Assembly: GCA_002917775.1 (NCBI GenBank) | Contig: KZ627149.1 | Location: forward strand, 599,689-663,688 | Source: Glaciozyma antarctica PI12 | Taxonomy: Eukaryota > Basidiomycota > Microbotryomycetes > Kriegeriales > Camptobasidiaceae | Length of the DNA stretch: 64,000 bases | Direction: 5' to 3' | Shown: positions 23,919-34,147 of the stretch, piece by piece | Layout of the letters: each line of letters starts with the position of its first letter | Position numbering within the stretch: the stretch's first letter is position 1 | Notes under the pieces: model-generated | Seen by the model: the letters and a program-made list of their open reading frames with translations, nothing else | Database searches by the model: none | What the model was told of the DNA's origin: nothing | Translations under genes and position numbers: made by a program

Positions 23919-24893
23919 TTAGGCGATGAGAGGAGCCTCGTTGGTAGGGCACTCGCGAGCGATGTGTCCCTCCTCCTGGCACTGCGGAGGGATGGGAGAG
24001 GGTCAGCCCGTGTTAATCGCAGGAGCGAGACTGACGCACCTTGTAGCAGGTCTTGGGAGGGCGAGCGATGGCTCCGACTCCTCCAGCCGCGACGATACCG
24101 CCAGCGGTGCACTTTCACAAGGGAATGATGAGGATGCGCCCGCAAAGAACGATGGAATAACGCACAGATCGGGCAAGGTGGTTCAGCTCTCCGCACTGAA
24201 AGAGAGCGTCGCGTCAGCTTCGAGCCCTTCCCATCTCGAACGACGACTCACCTTGTAGCACCTGACAACACGAGGAGGTCCTCCAGCGAATCCACCCCTG
24301 CCAGCAAAGCCTCCGACGAATCCACCGCGGGGAGGAGCAAACCCTCCAATCCTTCCACCAAGTCCGCCACGAGGAGCGAACGCAGGTCCACCGCGGGGAA
24401 CGCCGACGGCTCCGAGGAGAGGCTCCTCGCCGTCGATACCGGCTGCAATGGGGCAAGCGCGGGCGATGTCTGAGTAGGGTCGGGATCAGCGAGTGGGCAT
24501 GCGAGTAGGGGGAGATGCGCGCACGACCGAATTGACCACAGGCGTAGCACTTCTGTCCGCCGGCTTGGTAGCCACTGGATCGGGAGAGGGTTAGCTAGTG
24601 CTTGGGGAGGTGGAGGGAAGAGCGCACCCGACACGAAGGGAGGGACAATCGGCCTGGATATGACCTACTCCTCCACATCCATAGCACTGCTTGCTCTCGG
24701 TCGTCCTGGGGTTGGGGCACGCGTTGGACACATGGCCAGCAGAATGGCAGTTGAAGCAGAGAGGAGACTCGGATGCGCCTGCGGGTTCGGTCAGTCCTGG
24801 CTCCTCTTTCCTCTGCCCGGACGTACAGCTTGCAGCAAGGTGCGAAAGCTCTCCGCACTTGAAGCAGCCTTTGGCGCGAGGAGGTCCAGACAT
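23919..24893 (-). CDS. GIS2: CCHC zinc-knuckle protein, Gis2/CNBP type
   Basis: A small nucleic-acid-binding protein with serial CCHC knuckles. On the minus strand from ATG 24891-24893: MSGPPRAKGCFKCGELSHLA (knuckle 1), ESPLCFNCHSAGHVSNACPN (2), KQCYGCGGVGHIQADCPS (3), KCYACGQFG...ARACP (4), then an RGG-like Gly/Arg/Phe-rich linker (GGFVGGFAGRGGFAGGPPR) and further knuckles (VRCYKCGELNHLAR; CQEEGHIARECP). It ends TNEAPLIA at TAA 23919-23921. Yeast Gis2 and animal CNBP bind translating mRNA and G-rich nucleic acids; seven knuckles is their usual number. The RGG-like block between knuckles 4 and 5 is an addition to the short yeast form. Introns separate most knuckles. It is divergent from the stomatin gene. 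Confidence 0.88.
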
Positions 24894-25392
24894 CTGGAGA
24901 GAGGGAGTGAGCATCGGCCTGGAGGAGAAGGCGCGGGACTGACTGTGAGTGGGTTGGTGTTGGGTGTGTAAGGTGTTCTCTTTTGCTGCTTCGCTCCTGC
25001 TCCTTTCTACTCCTGTCCTCTGCTGCTGGGGCGAAGGGGGCGTTGTCGTGTGGGTGGAAGAATCGAAGTCGGTTCGTGTGGTGGATTTAATTTTTTTGAA
25101 AATTGGGCAAGTGGGTAGACCACCCCAAGTCCGCGGAGGGACCCCCAAGTTGGTAAGGCGAGTTTTTAGTATGACGAGGAGCATAAATAGTTCGGTGTTG
25201 AATCTCGTGATTTCCCAGCCTAGTTCGGACTTGGACGGCAGCGCCGAGACCACTCTCCCCCCGCCATCTCAGTTCCTCTCTCTCCCTCCTACAACCACTC
25301 ACCAACAGTGAGTACTTGACCTCGAGACTCGTTTGGCGCAGCGGCGGGCGTGACCAGCAGCGCTAACCCCTACTCAGGAACCGCCAAGCATC
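24894..25392. promoter_or_regulatory. Divergent promoter region: GIS2-type gene / stomatin
   Basis: Nearly 500 bp separate the two start codons. An unusually AT-rich run lies at about 25085-25105 (taatttttttgaaaatt). Two copies of CCCCAAGT flank a CCGCGG palindrome at about 25124-25154. A TATA-like CATAAATAG at 25182-25190 points to the stomatin side, about 200 bp upstream of its ATG. Which gene each element serves is not determined. Confidence 0.45.
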
Positions 25393-27092
25393 ATGGACCC
25401 ATCCACTTCCTCTAGTACGACTGCTCACGCCGTTCAGGCCCCGAGCCCAAACAAGTACGTGACCGACGACGACTATCAGCCCCAGCCCAGCGCCGCCCAG
25501 CGCCCTCCTCGCTCCAGGGCGCCCAACGGAGACAGGTTCGTTCACCCCCTCTTCGATCGCCAGCTTCCTCTGGTGGATAGATCGTCTAGCTGACCAAGTC
25601 CTCTCTATGAAGCCTGATCACTGTTCAGGTATGTGGCTACGCTCGGTGAAGGAGAGGAGGACTGCAGCTGACCTTTTTATTTCGCAGGTTCGTTGACTCC
25701 CGATGCTCCGCTTTGGAGGAGGGGTACGGCTAGCTAACCTATCTATCCACCAGCCTCTCAAGCGTGGAGACATGCAGCCTTCGTACGCGCAGGACATGGG
25801 AGTCAACTCTGTTGAGCACGGCTGCTATGGATCGATGATCAACTGCCTCGGATCCTTCGCCGGAGCCCTTGGAAGTGTTCCCTGGTACGTCGCGAGAAAG
25901 AAGGGAGGGCGCCGAGCAGCGTGCCTTTGCGACCCCCCGGATCAAGGACTAACGCCTTCTTCGTAGCTGCATCTGTTGCCCCAACCCGTACCGCTCGGTT
26001 CAGCAGGGATCCGTTGGACTGGTTTCGCGCTTCGGACAGTTCTACAAGTCGGTAGACCCTGGGCTTGTCAAGGGTGAATTCATCCGCGCTTCGTGCGATA
26101 ATTCGCGCTGAACTTCGCATCGCAGTCAACCCCTGGTCCGAGAAGCTTCGCGTCGTGGACGTCAAGATCCAGATCGCCAACGTTCCTCGCCAGAATGTCA
26201 TGACCAAGGACAACGTCGCCGTCGACATCGACAGGTGAGCACATTCTGGACGAGTTTCTTGCGAGCTCCGCTGACTCGAACCGACAGCGTCATCTACTAC
26301 CACATCGTCGCTCCCTTCAAGGTCCGCTTCACGTCCCAGTATTCCTCACGAAACGCACTCACCGCGTCTCTCGACAGGCTGCTTTCGGCATCTCCGACGT
26401 CCGCCTGGCCCTCATCGAGCGTGCCCAAACGACGCTTCGCCACGTCGTCGGTTCCCGCAACCTCCAGTCCGTCCTCACAGACCGAGAGGCGGTTGCCGCA
26501 GAGATCGAAGGAATCGTCGAGGGCGTTAGTGAGAACTGGGGAGTATCTATCGAGTCCATCCTCATCAAGGTACGTGTGAAGCGCGAGTCAGAGGGGGAAG
26601 AAACGGCGCTGATTTCTTTCGCGACCGCAGGATATTGTCTTCAGCCAGGAGCTCCAGCAGTCCCTCTCTTCCGCCGCTCAGCAGAAGAGGATCGGAGAGT
26701 CCAAGGTCATCGCCGCTCGTGCCGAAGGTGAGTTTTCCCCTTCACGTGCTGCGCGAACCTCGCTAACGAACTTGCTTCGCAGTCGACGCCGCCAAGCTCA
26801 TGCGTGAGGCTGCCGACATCCTCTCGTCGCCCGCCGCTATCCAGATCCGTCAGCTCGAGGCGCTTCAGAACATGGCTCGTACCGCCAACGCCAAGGTCCG
26901 TTCTTTACCCACGAGCTTTGGAACAGAACTGATGCTGCCTTCTCTTCGCAGTGCGTCTTCGTCCCGATGAACTTGTTCGGTGGCGAGGGAGGCCTCACGC
27001 AGGCCAAGTGCGTCCTTTTCTTTTCTCCCCTCGCATCGTGCTGTTCCTGACGCTTCGTTCCTCTCAGCATGCTCGAGCAGCTCTCCAAGTGA
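25393..27092 (+). CDS. Stomatin/SPFH (band 7) membrane protein
   Basis: A membrane scaffold of the SPFH family. It starts MDPSTSSSTTAHAVQAPSP with a flexible N-terminus. Then come MQPSYAQDMGVNS and a short hydrophobic hairpin segment (MINCLGSFAGALGSVP) followed directly by CCICCPNPYRSV, a cysteine cluster fit for palmitoylation. The SPFH core follows: QQGSVGLVSRFGQFYKSVDP, VDVKIQIANVPRQNVMTKDN, VAVDIDSVIYYHIV, AQTTLRHVVGSRNLQSVLTD, WGVSIESILIKDI, then the helical tail (AAQQKRIGESKVIAARAEVD) and NMLEQLSK at TGA 27090-27092. About ten introns. Fungal stomatins sit at the plasma membrane or mitochondria; the Cys cluster and the absence of a presequence favour a membrane hairpin on a lipid domain. 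Confidence 0.9.
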
Positions 27093-27813
27093 GAAGCTCG
27101 TCGGAACGTCTTCGGTTGTGCTTCCACCCCCTAAATCCCCAGTACTTGGCCCTTAATCCCCTCTTAGTCCTGTAGCCTTTCGACCACTTGTGTGCTGTCA
27201 ATATTTGATTCGCCGACGTCTTCCTTCATCGCTGAGAGAGGGACCCGGGAGAGAGGGAGAACACTCGGTAGCGAGGCTTGCACTGGGTCGAGCTCGAACT
27301 CAAGCGCAGCGAGTAACATCCTACTACACTAGCTCCTCGCTTATCTCTCCGTGCCTCCCATCACGCTACCACGCACTCAGACGACGACAGCAACCAGCGC
27401 GGCTTCAGCAACGAGCTTCGCATTGCAAACGCAGGGAGCTTCGCACTCCTACCACTAAACTAGTTCAACCAGCTTCCCCACAGCTTTCTGAACAGCGAGA
27501 CCTCGAGCAGCAACAGCGAGGAAGTCACAATTGCATGCGCCGCTGCATCGTGTCCAAACAGCGCCGGGTGGCGAGGGAGCATCACCTCGACATTCTCCCA
27601 ATTAGAGGCTTGTGGGACAGCCTGAACTACCCCCACAGAGTTTATACAAGCTCGCGAAGCGTGTACAAGCTTCAGCGACACGGTACTGTCGTCGCAACAA
27701 AGACGACGAGGATGGATTTCCCGCAAACCTCGGTGCGCGAAGCGACGTTCATACTCTTACTCCCTCGTCCTCAATCTCTCGCAGCAGTTTGAAATGTAAC
27801 GAGAAGCTTTTTT
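27093..27813. other. 720-bp convergent intergenic region, no recognisable gene
   Basis: This is the longest gene-free stretch, between the 3' ends of the stomatin and MCC alpha genes. A 200-codon plus-strand frame (27190-27792) crosses it but shows no family resemblance and no intron signals, so I do not call it. An 11-bp match to a Pol III A box lies on the minus strand at 27452-27462, without a clear B box or cloverleaf. The region probably holds both 3' UTRs. Confidence 0.4.
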
Positions 27814-30800
27814 TCATTCTGATGCTGCCTCCTCCTCCTCTACAAACTCGACCAGAACCTTGCCCTCGGGAACCAGCTCTCCGACGGTCGCAATCACCCG
27901 ACTAACGACTCCATCCTTCGGCGCACGCAAGAAATGTTCCTGTGCAGTCGAATTAGCAAAAAAAGCTGCGATCACCTGCGAACGAACTCACAGTCTTCAT
28001 CGCCTCCACCATCACAAGCGGCGTTCCAGCAGTAACGGTCTCGCCGGGCTTGACGAACACTTGAACGATCCTCGAAGCTGTGCATCAATCGTCAGCATCG
28101 AAACCGCTGAACGTAGAGACCATACGCACGCATCGGTGCCCGCGCACTTCCAACGGCGACCGTTCCCGCACCCTTGAGAACCACGAACCACGAAGGCGGC
28201 AAGATATCTACCTCGCCAACGAACGACTCGCCCGTGTTGAACAAACTGAGCTTCTCGCCTCCCGCCGCGCTCTTCCCTGCCTGCGAAACAACATCGACGA
28301 GCGAGAGGTGGTCTTCCAAGAGCGTCGAGATCGAAACGGCGTCTCCGACGTGCGAAACCGGCTTCGCAGCAGGGAACGACGTCGTAGCTCCTGCAAAATC
28401 GACGACCTCGACATCGAAAGCGCCACCGGTCGGCGCGCCGACGGAGACCTGTGCCGTCCGACCTGCCTCTCCGGGCTCCTTGAGCTCGATCGATCGCTTG
28501 AAAGTGTCTACGCCGCCGACACGGAAGCCAGCGAGGGAGATGGAAGCCCAGGGAGTAGAAGGGGAGGCGGAGAAGGAGGATTCGAGGTCGCGGAGAGCGA
28601 CGAAGAGACCTGCTTGTGCGAGGGTTAAGGGAGAGGGGTCGGCGACGGGGGCGAAGAGGGCGTCGTGGTATTTCTGCGCACCAAGAACGGTCAGCACTAT
28701 GAAGAGTGGCACGAAGAATAAGGACGAACGGGAATGAAGCCAGTCTCGACGTCGCCGGCAATGAACGCCTCGTGCTCGGCAAGTCGCTTGAGGAACTCTA
28801 TGTTGGTGTGGGGGCCGACGATCTGGTACTCGGCGAGAGCCTTGCGCAAGATGCGGAGAGCTTCGGTACGCGATGAGCCGTGAACGATGAGCTTGGCGAT
28901 GAGGGGATCGTAGAAGACCTGTTATACGGCGGTCAGCTCCCGAAAGTGCCAGAAGCGAAGTTGCGCACGCTGATTTCGTCGCCCGAGTTGAATCCAGTCT
29001 CCATTCGCACGTTGGGCGAGGTTGCAGGAGGGAGGACGTGTCGCAAAAGGCCAGTGTCGGGAAGGAAGTTGCTGCAAACGCGAAGAACCGTCAGACTTCG
29101 CACCGACTTTGCCAGCTGAACGCAACTCACTTGCGAGGGTTCTCAGCGTAGATGCGGCACTCGAAAGCGTGGCCGGTGCAGGTGATCTCCGACTGCTTGA
29201 GAGGAATGGGGTTTCCCGCTGCGACCTAAGAAGCGGGGGTTAGGATCAGGGAGACGTCAAATTCTCGAAGACGCACCTCGAGCTGCCACTGAACGAGATC
29301 GACGCCGGTGATCGCCTCGGTGATGGGGTGCTCGACTTGCAGACGAGTGTTCATCTCCATGAAGAAGAAGTTCTCGGGCTTGTCGGCATCCATGATGAAC
29401 TCTGAGAGAAAGTTACGCGCATCAGCTTCGGTTCTCGGTGCACGAGCAGTGTCGGACTCACCGACAGTTCCCGCTCCGACGTAGTTGACCGCCGCCGCAG
29501 CCTTCCTCGCTTTGTCGTAGAGGTCCTCGCGAAGTGCGCTCGAGAGTCCAGGTGCCGGTGCCTCCTCGATGATCTTCTGGTGTCGGCGCTGAACGGAGCA
29601 GTCGCGCTCGAAGAGGGAGACGTGGTGACCTTGCGAGTCGGAGAAGATCTGGACCTCGACATCTGTACACATTCACATCAGCAGTGTTCGTCGCCGAATC
29701 GCAAAGGACGAAAAAACGCACGGCGAGGAGTCGAGAGGTACTTCTCCAGCAGCACGGTGTCGTCCCCAAAGCCCTTCATGGCCTCTCGCTTCGCACTCTC
29801 CAGCTGCCCCACAAACTCCTCGCGGTTCTCGATGATCTTCATGCCCTTCCCTCCACCACCGCTGACCGCCTTGATGAGGACGGGGTAGCCGATCTTATCG
29901 GCTTCGAGGATGAGGAACTCGGGGTTCTGGGTGTCAGGATCCTCGGTCGAAGAAGGGTGCCATCCGGGGACGCAGGGAACGCCGGCGCGGAGCATGATCT
30001 GTCCAGCGCGAGTCAGAAACGGTCGCACGAGGAATCAGGAGAAAGAGAAGCGCACATCTTTCGATTCGCTACGAGGGGAAGGCGTCAGCAGGGTCGACCA
30101 ACGACGAGTAATGGGAGGACGCACGACTTGGAACCCATGGAGACAATCGCGCTAGCCGGAGGTCCGATGAAAACGAGTCCCTCCTCCTCAAGTTGCTTCG
30201 CGAACTTTGCGTTCTCGCTGAGGAATCCGTATCCCGGGTGGACAGCCTGCGGACCCCTCGTCAGCTCCAGTCTTCGTCCGCTCTAAGATTGTCTGGCGCA
30301 CCTGAGCTCCACTGAGACGGCAGATCTCGAGAATCTTGTCCGAGCGAAGGTAACTCTCGCTCGAAGGAGCGGGCCCGAGAAGGTACGCCTCGTCCGCCTA
30401 TTCGCAGGAAGGTCAGCATTCCTCTCCCATGCTGAGAGCGATATACGCACCATCTTGACGTGCATGCTGTTGCGGTCCGCCTCGGAGAAGACGGCCACGC
30501 ACTTGATTCCGAGAGCTTGAGCGGTGCGCATAACGCGGCAGGCAATCTCTCCTCTGCGAGAGCGTCAGTGAGAGCAAGCTTTCCTGAGGAGAGAGGACGT
30601 ACCGGTTTGCGATCAGGATCTTGTTAAAGAGAGGTCGGGCGACGGGCGAAGAGGCTGGGACTGGGATCGCAAGGGTCAGTTCGAAGTCTGAACAGAGAGG
30701 GCTGCGAGCGGCTCCCGAGGCACCGTATCGCGCTTCCAAGCTCTGGTTCCCACACGAACAGCTCCCGAGCTACTCGAAGTGTAACCAAGCACAAGCGAGA

Positions 30801-31115
30801 GCTTCCACAACGAGGCGCCAACACCTTGAGCAGTCAGGGTCACGCGGAGAGCCTGCCTTCAGCTCGCCCCCGCTACCCCGCCTTCTCCCTCCACTCTCCT
30901 CCGCTCCCACACCGTGTCCAAGGCTCCAAAAACTCACCAGCAAGTCCCCTCGTCTTCCCCACCATCCTCTCTCCCTGCATCTCGTTCCCCGCGCCGACCC
31001 CGGCCACGAGCCCGCTCGTTTGAGCGCTCGCGGTCCTCAGCTGGCGCAGGATGACCTGGCGCGTAAGAGCGGCTGGCCTTGCGCGCGCGGTCTTGTTGAG
31101 CTGCTTGGAGAGCAT
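27814..31115 (-). CDS. MCCA: 3-methylcrotonyl-CoA carboxylase alpha (biotin) subunit
   Basis: The biotin-carrying subunit of mitochondrial MCC (leucine catabolism): it carboxylates its own biotin with bicarbonate and ATP. From ATG 31113-31115 the presequence is [20 protein letters not shown], rich in Arg/Lys/Ser and without acids. Biotin carboxylase domain: FNKILIANR(GEIA), [18 protein letters not shown], the ATP-grasp loop [10 protein letters not shown] (about 29,835-29,865), [21 protein letters not shown]-terminal biotinyl domain: [19 protein letters not shown], with the biotinyl-lysine codon at 27995-27997 and an intron two codons later, then [12 protein letters not shown]. It ends [10 protein letters not shown] at TGA 27814-27816. 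Well over ten introns. Its promoter and presequence are near-copies of those of the beta-subunit gene just upstream. Confidence 0.94.
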
Positions 31116-31374
31116 CGTCGGTCGTTCCTGTTGAGTGTGGAAAGAGGGCGGGGCGGAGGGAGCAAGGCCCAGCCCGCGCGGGCTGGGACCCGACGGACCA
31201 CGGAGACAGGGAAGAGTTTCCATTTTGCGTGTGGGCTTTTGTGGGCCNTTGGTTAATGCCCAACACGCGCGAAACGACAGGCAAGAATCACCCAAGGCTG
31301 GGCCAGGTCACGCGTGAAGTAGTCGGCGAGAGAGAGGGGTAGCGAGCCTCGCGAAGCCTATTCTCCGACTTCGC
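30984..31374 (-). repeat. MCC promoter-presequence duplication, copy A (MCC alpha)
   Basis: This segment matches 34019-34406. It spans the first 35 codons of MCC alpha, its 5' leader and the promoter. The first 105 coding bases (31011-31115) differ from copy B at only three positions, two of them silent. The leader (31116-31257) is alignable but clearly diverged. The distal block 31258-31346 differs at one base in 89. The single N of the window (about 31,249) lies inside this copy. Confidence 0.9.
31258..31346 (-). promoter_or_regulatory. Conserved upstream block of MCC alpha
   Basis: This 89-bp block begins 143 bp upstream of the MCC alpha ATG and is identical at 88 of 89 positions to the block 34290-34378, which begins 143 bp upstream of the MCC beta ATG. 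Read toward the gene it contains CACGCGTGACCTGG, TTGGGTGATTC and ACGCGCGTGTTGGGC. It is the best candidate for a shared activator-binding region of the two carboxylase genes. Confidence 0.65.
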
Positions 31375-31595
31375 AAGCTGAGTGCTGGAACTGCCGCAAT
31401 GCAGAATGCGGGAAATGCTTTGCGAGGGTGATTCACGACAGAAAGGAGCGGGAGAGAAGCGACCCAGGACGGAGGATCGGACTTGCGGAGAGACGAACTT
31501 CCTCCTCATCGCGGACATTCTCTCGCTTGCGAAGTGGATCTGAACAGGTCTCCCTTTGCAGATACAAGATTCCATTCGCTTTCCGTATGCCCAAA

Positions 31596-31598
31596 TCA
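31596..31598 (-). other. Stop-codon-only final coding exon of MCC beta
   Basis: On the coding strand the sequence runs ...CGC ATG, then gtgagc...(55 nt)...cgacag, then TGA. The acceptor is followed at once by the stop codon, so the last exon contributes no amino acid. The position of the stop after FRM agrees with the C-terminus of the family. Confidence 0.7.
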
Positions 31599-34147
31599 CT
31601 GTCGAAAGCATCAGCATGTTCCCCAGCGCGAACGACCGTGCGAAGCTGCTCACCATGCGGAAAACACCCATGTTGCCTCGTTCCCGGTTCACAGGATCCC
31701 AAGACTTCATCGCGACCGCCAATCCGAGTCCCAAAACCGACCTAGTATCGGAGGGCTTGATGATTCCGTCGTCCCACAGCCGTGCCGAGGCGTAAAGCGG
31801 CGTCGACTGGTGCTCGATCTGCGCCTTGAGCTTCGACGTCTTGGCCGTATCCCTGCGCACGAGTGTCAGAATTGTCTGTAGAAGGAGGGGGAGGAGAGAC
31901 GCACTTGGAAACGGTGGCCATAACGTCCTGCAGCTGATCTCCGCCCATGACCGACACCCTCGCGTTGGGCCACATCCACAAGAAGCGAGGAGAGTACCTG
32001 TGATACGGTCGTCAGCTGCTGATCGCGTGCGGAAAGGCGAGTCGAGAGAGCGAGCAGGTAAAGAAGGACTCACGCTCGTCCGGCCATTCCGTAGTTTCCA
32101 GCTCCGTACGATCCACCGACGATGACGGTGAACTTGGGAACGGTGGTAGCTGCGACAGCGCGAACCATCTTTGCGCCGTTCTTCGCGATTCCCTGCGCGT
32201 CAAGAGTTGTTAGCGTCGACAACAGGAGCGAATACCCGGGGGAGGGAAGCGAGCGAGGAGAAGGGAACACTCACGCCCTTCTCTGCGTCCTTGCCGACCA
32301 TGAATCCAGAAATGTTGACGAGGAAGACGAGAGGGATCCCTCGTTGCTCGCAGAGCTGAACGAACTGCGAAGCCTTGAGGGCAGCGGGGGAGAGTAGGAT
32401 ACCGTTGTTGGCAATCTGCGTCGCAAAGCTTGTCAGCGAAGACCGCTTGTGAAGTAAAATAGGTAACGCACGATGCCGACGGGGTAGCCGTGAATATGCG
32501 CTGAGAATCGTCAGTTCCTGCGAGGTAGGAATGAGCGAGAGGGAACTCACAGAAACCGGTGACGACGGTAGGTCCGTACTCCTTCTTCCACTCGTGGAAC
32601 CGACTGCCATCCACCACGCGCGCCACGACCTCGCGCATATCCCAGTTCTTCTTCAAGTTCGTTCCCACCACTCCTCCGAGCTCCTTGGGATCGTAAAGCG
32701 GCTCCTCGACCTCCTCAGGCTTGACAAACTCGCTCCTCCATCCGAGCGGCTTGTAGCTCAGCGCGCGAACGGCGGAACGAGCGATCGAGAGAGCGTGCGA
32801 GTCCGAGTTTGCGAGATGGTCGACGACACCTGATTCGGTCGCGTGCATGAGGCCTCCACCGAGAGTCTCGGAATCGACTTCCTCGCCGAGAGCGGCCTTG
32901 ACGAGAGGAGGACCGGCGAGGAAGATCGTGCCTTGGTTCTTGACGATGATGTTCTCTGCGAGGGCAAGGTGAGGAGCTGAAAGAGTGGGAGATGGAGAGG
33001 GACGGACCATCAGCCATGGCGGGAACGTAAGCTCCTCCAGCAACACTGATACCGTGAACAACGGCGATTTGACTGCGACGACCTAGTCAGCTCGTGCGAC
33101 GGAGATGGAAGCAGCGAGAGAAATAACGCACGGGATCGCAGCGGCCGACAGCTGAGCCATGTTGTAGAAGATGCGTCCAAAGTGCTCCTTGTCGGGGAAG
33201 ACGTCCGCTTGGTAAGGAAGAGCAGCACCTCCGGACTCGACTGCGAAGGGGAGTTAGGTCGGCGAGAAAGGGAGCTGCGAACGACGTACCGAGGTAGATA
33301 CAGGGAAGCTTGTTCTCCTTTGCGATTTCTTGCGCGCGAAGGTGCTTCTTGACTGGAGACGAGTGCGTTAGGTAGATTCGTGCGAGAAGGACGGAGCGAG
33401 ACGAACCAGTGACGGGGTGGTAGCTCCCTCCCTTGACGGTCGCCTAGTGTCTCGCATCAGCTCTAGCTCAACGCGCGTATCGGGGGAAGAAGCGTACGTC
33501 GTTCGCGACAATCATGCACTCGGTCCTGGAAGTCTCGCGTCAGCTCCCTGCCAGCTCGACAGCACCAGGTCGGGAGGGACTCACCCGCTAATCCTTCCAA
33601 TTCCAGTGATGATTCCAGCAGCTGGCAAAGGTCCGTCGTACATCTCGTGTCCCGCAAAGGGCGACAGCTCCAAGAAGGGCGAGAACGGATCCAGCAGCTG
33701 CTCAATCCTGTTCGCGGCATCAGTTCCCTCCTCGAGTGCATCGCCTGGCTCTCCAACTCACCTCTCGCGAACCAGCAGCTTCCCAGGCACACTGTGCACC
33801 TTGGCCCTCGCCTTCTCTCCTCCTCCCAGCTCCACAACGCGCAACAAGCGCTGCAAGTCGTCCTCGAGTACCTTCATCGCCTCCGCGCGCTCGACGAACT
33901 CTGGAGAGGTCGGGTCGATGGCGGTCGGGAGGGTCGTGGAGAGGTGGGAGGCGGAGGTGGGAGCAACGGAGGTGAAGCCTCGGTTACGGAGGAGAGAGTG
34001 GGATCCAGCTGCCTTGTCCTTCCCCGCGAACTCGGCCATGACCCCGCTCGTTTGAGCGCTCGCGGTCCTCAGCTGGCGCAGGATAACCTGGCGCGTGAGA
34101 GCGGTTGGCCTTGCGCGCGCGGTCTTGTTGAGCTGCTTGGAGAGCAT
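31596..34147 (-). CDS. MCCB: 3-methylcrotonyl-CoA carboxylase beta (carboxyltransferase) subunit
   Basis: The carboxyltransferase subunit of mitochondrial MCC: it moves CO2 from biotin to 3-methylcrotonyl-CoA. From ATG 34145-34147 the presequence [20 protein letters not shown] differs from that of MCC alpha by one residue in the first 35. The mature part follows the family: [131 protein letters not shown] and the terminal MGVFRM. Family members stop right after FRM. Here an intron (31599-31653) follows that ATG codon and the stop codon TGA (31596-31598) is the first triplet of the next exon. Without splicing, about 120 extra codons would be read. About thirteen introns. Confidence 0.94.

Noticed and set aside
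27452-27462. Pol III A-box-like sequence (minus strand), possible tRNA
   Set aside because: No matching B box within tRNA distance and no acceptor or D-stem pairing could be built.
27190-27792. 200-codon plus-strand open frame in the 27-kb gap
   Set aside because: No recognisable domain, no splice structure, and composition unlike its neighbours' proteins. GC-rich DNA yields such frames by chance.
28012-28782. Long antisense frames over the MCC alpha gene
   Set aside because: Opposite to well-supported carboxylase exons with family motifs; codon-bias shadows.
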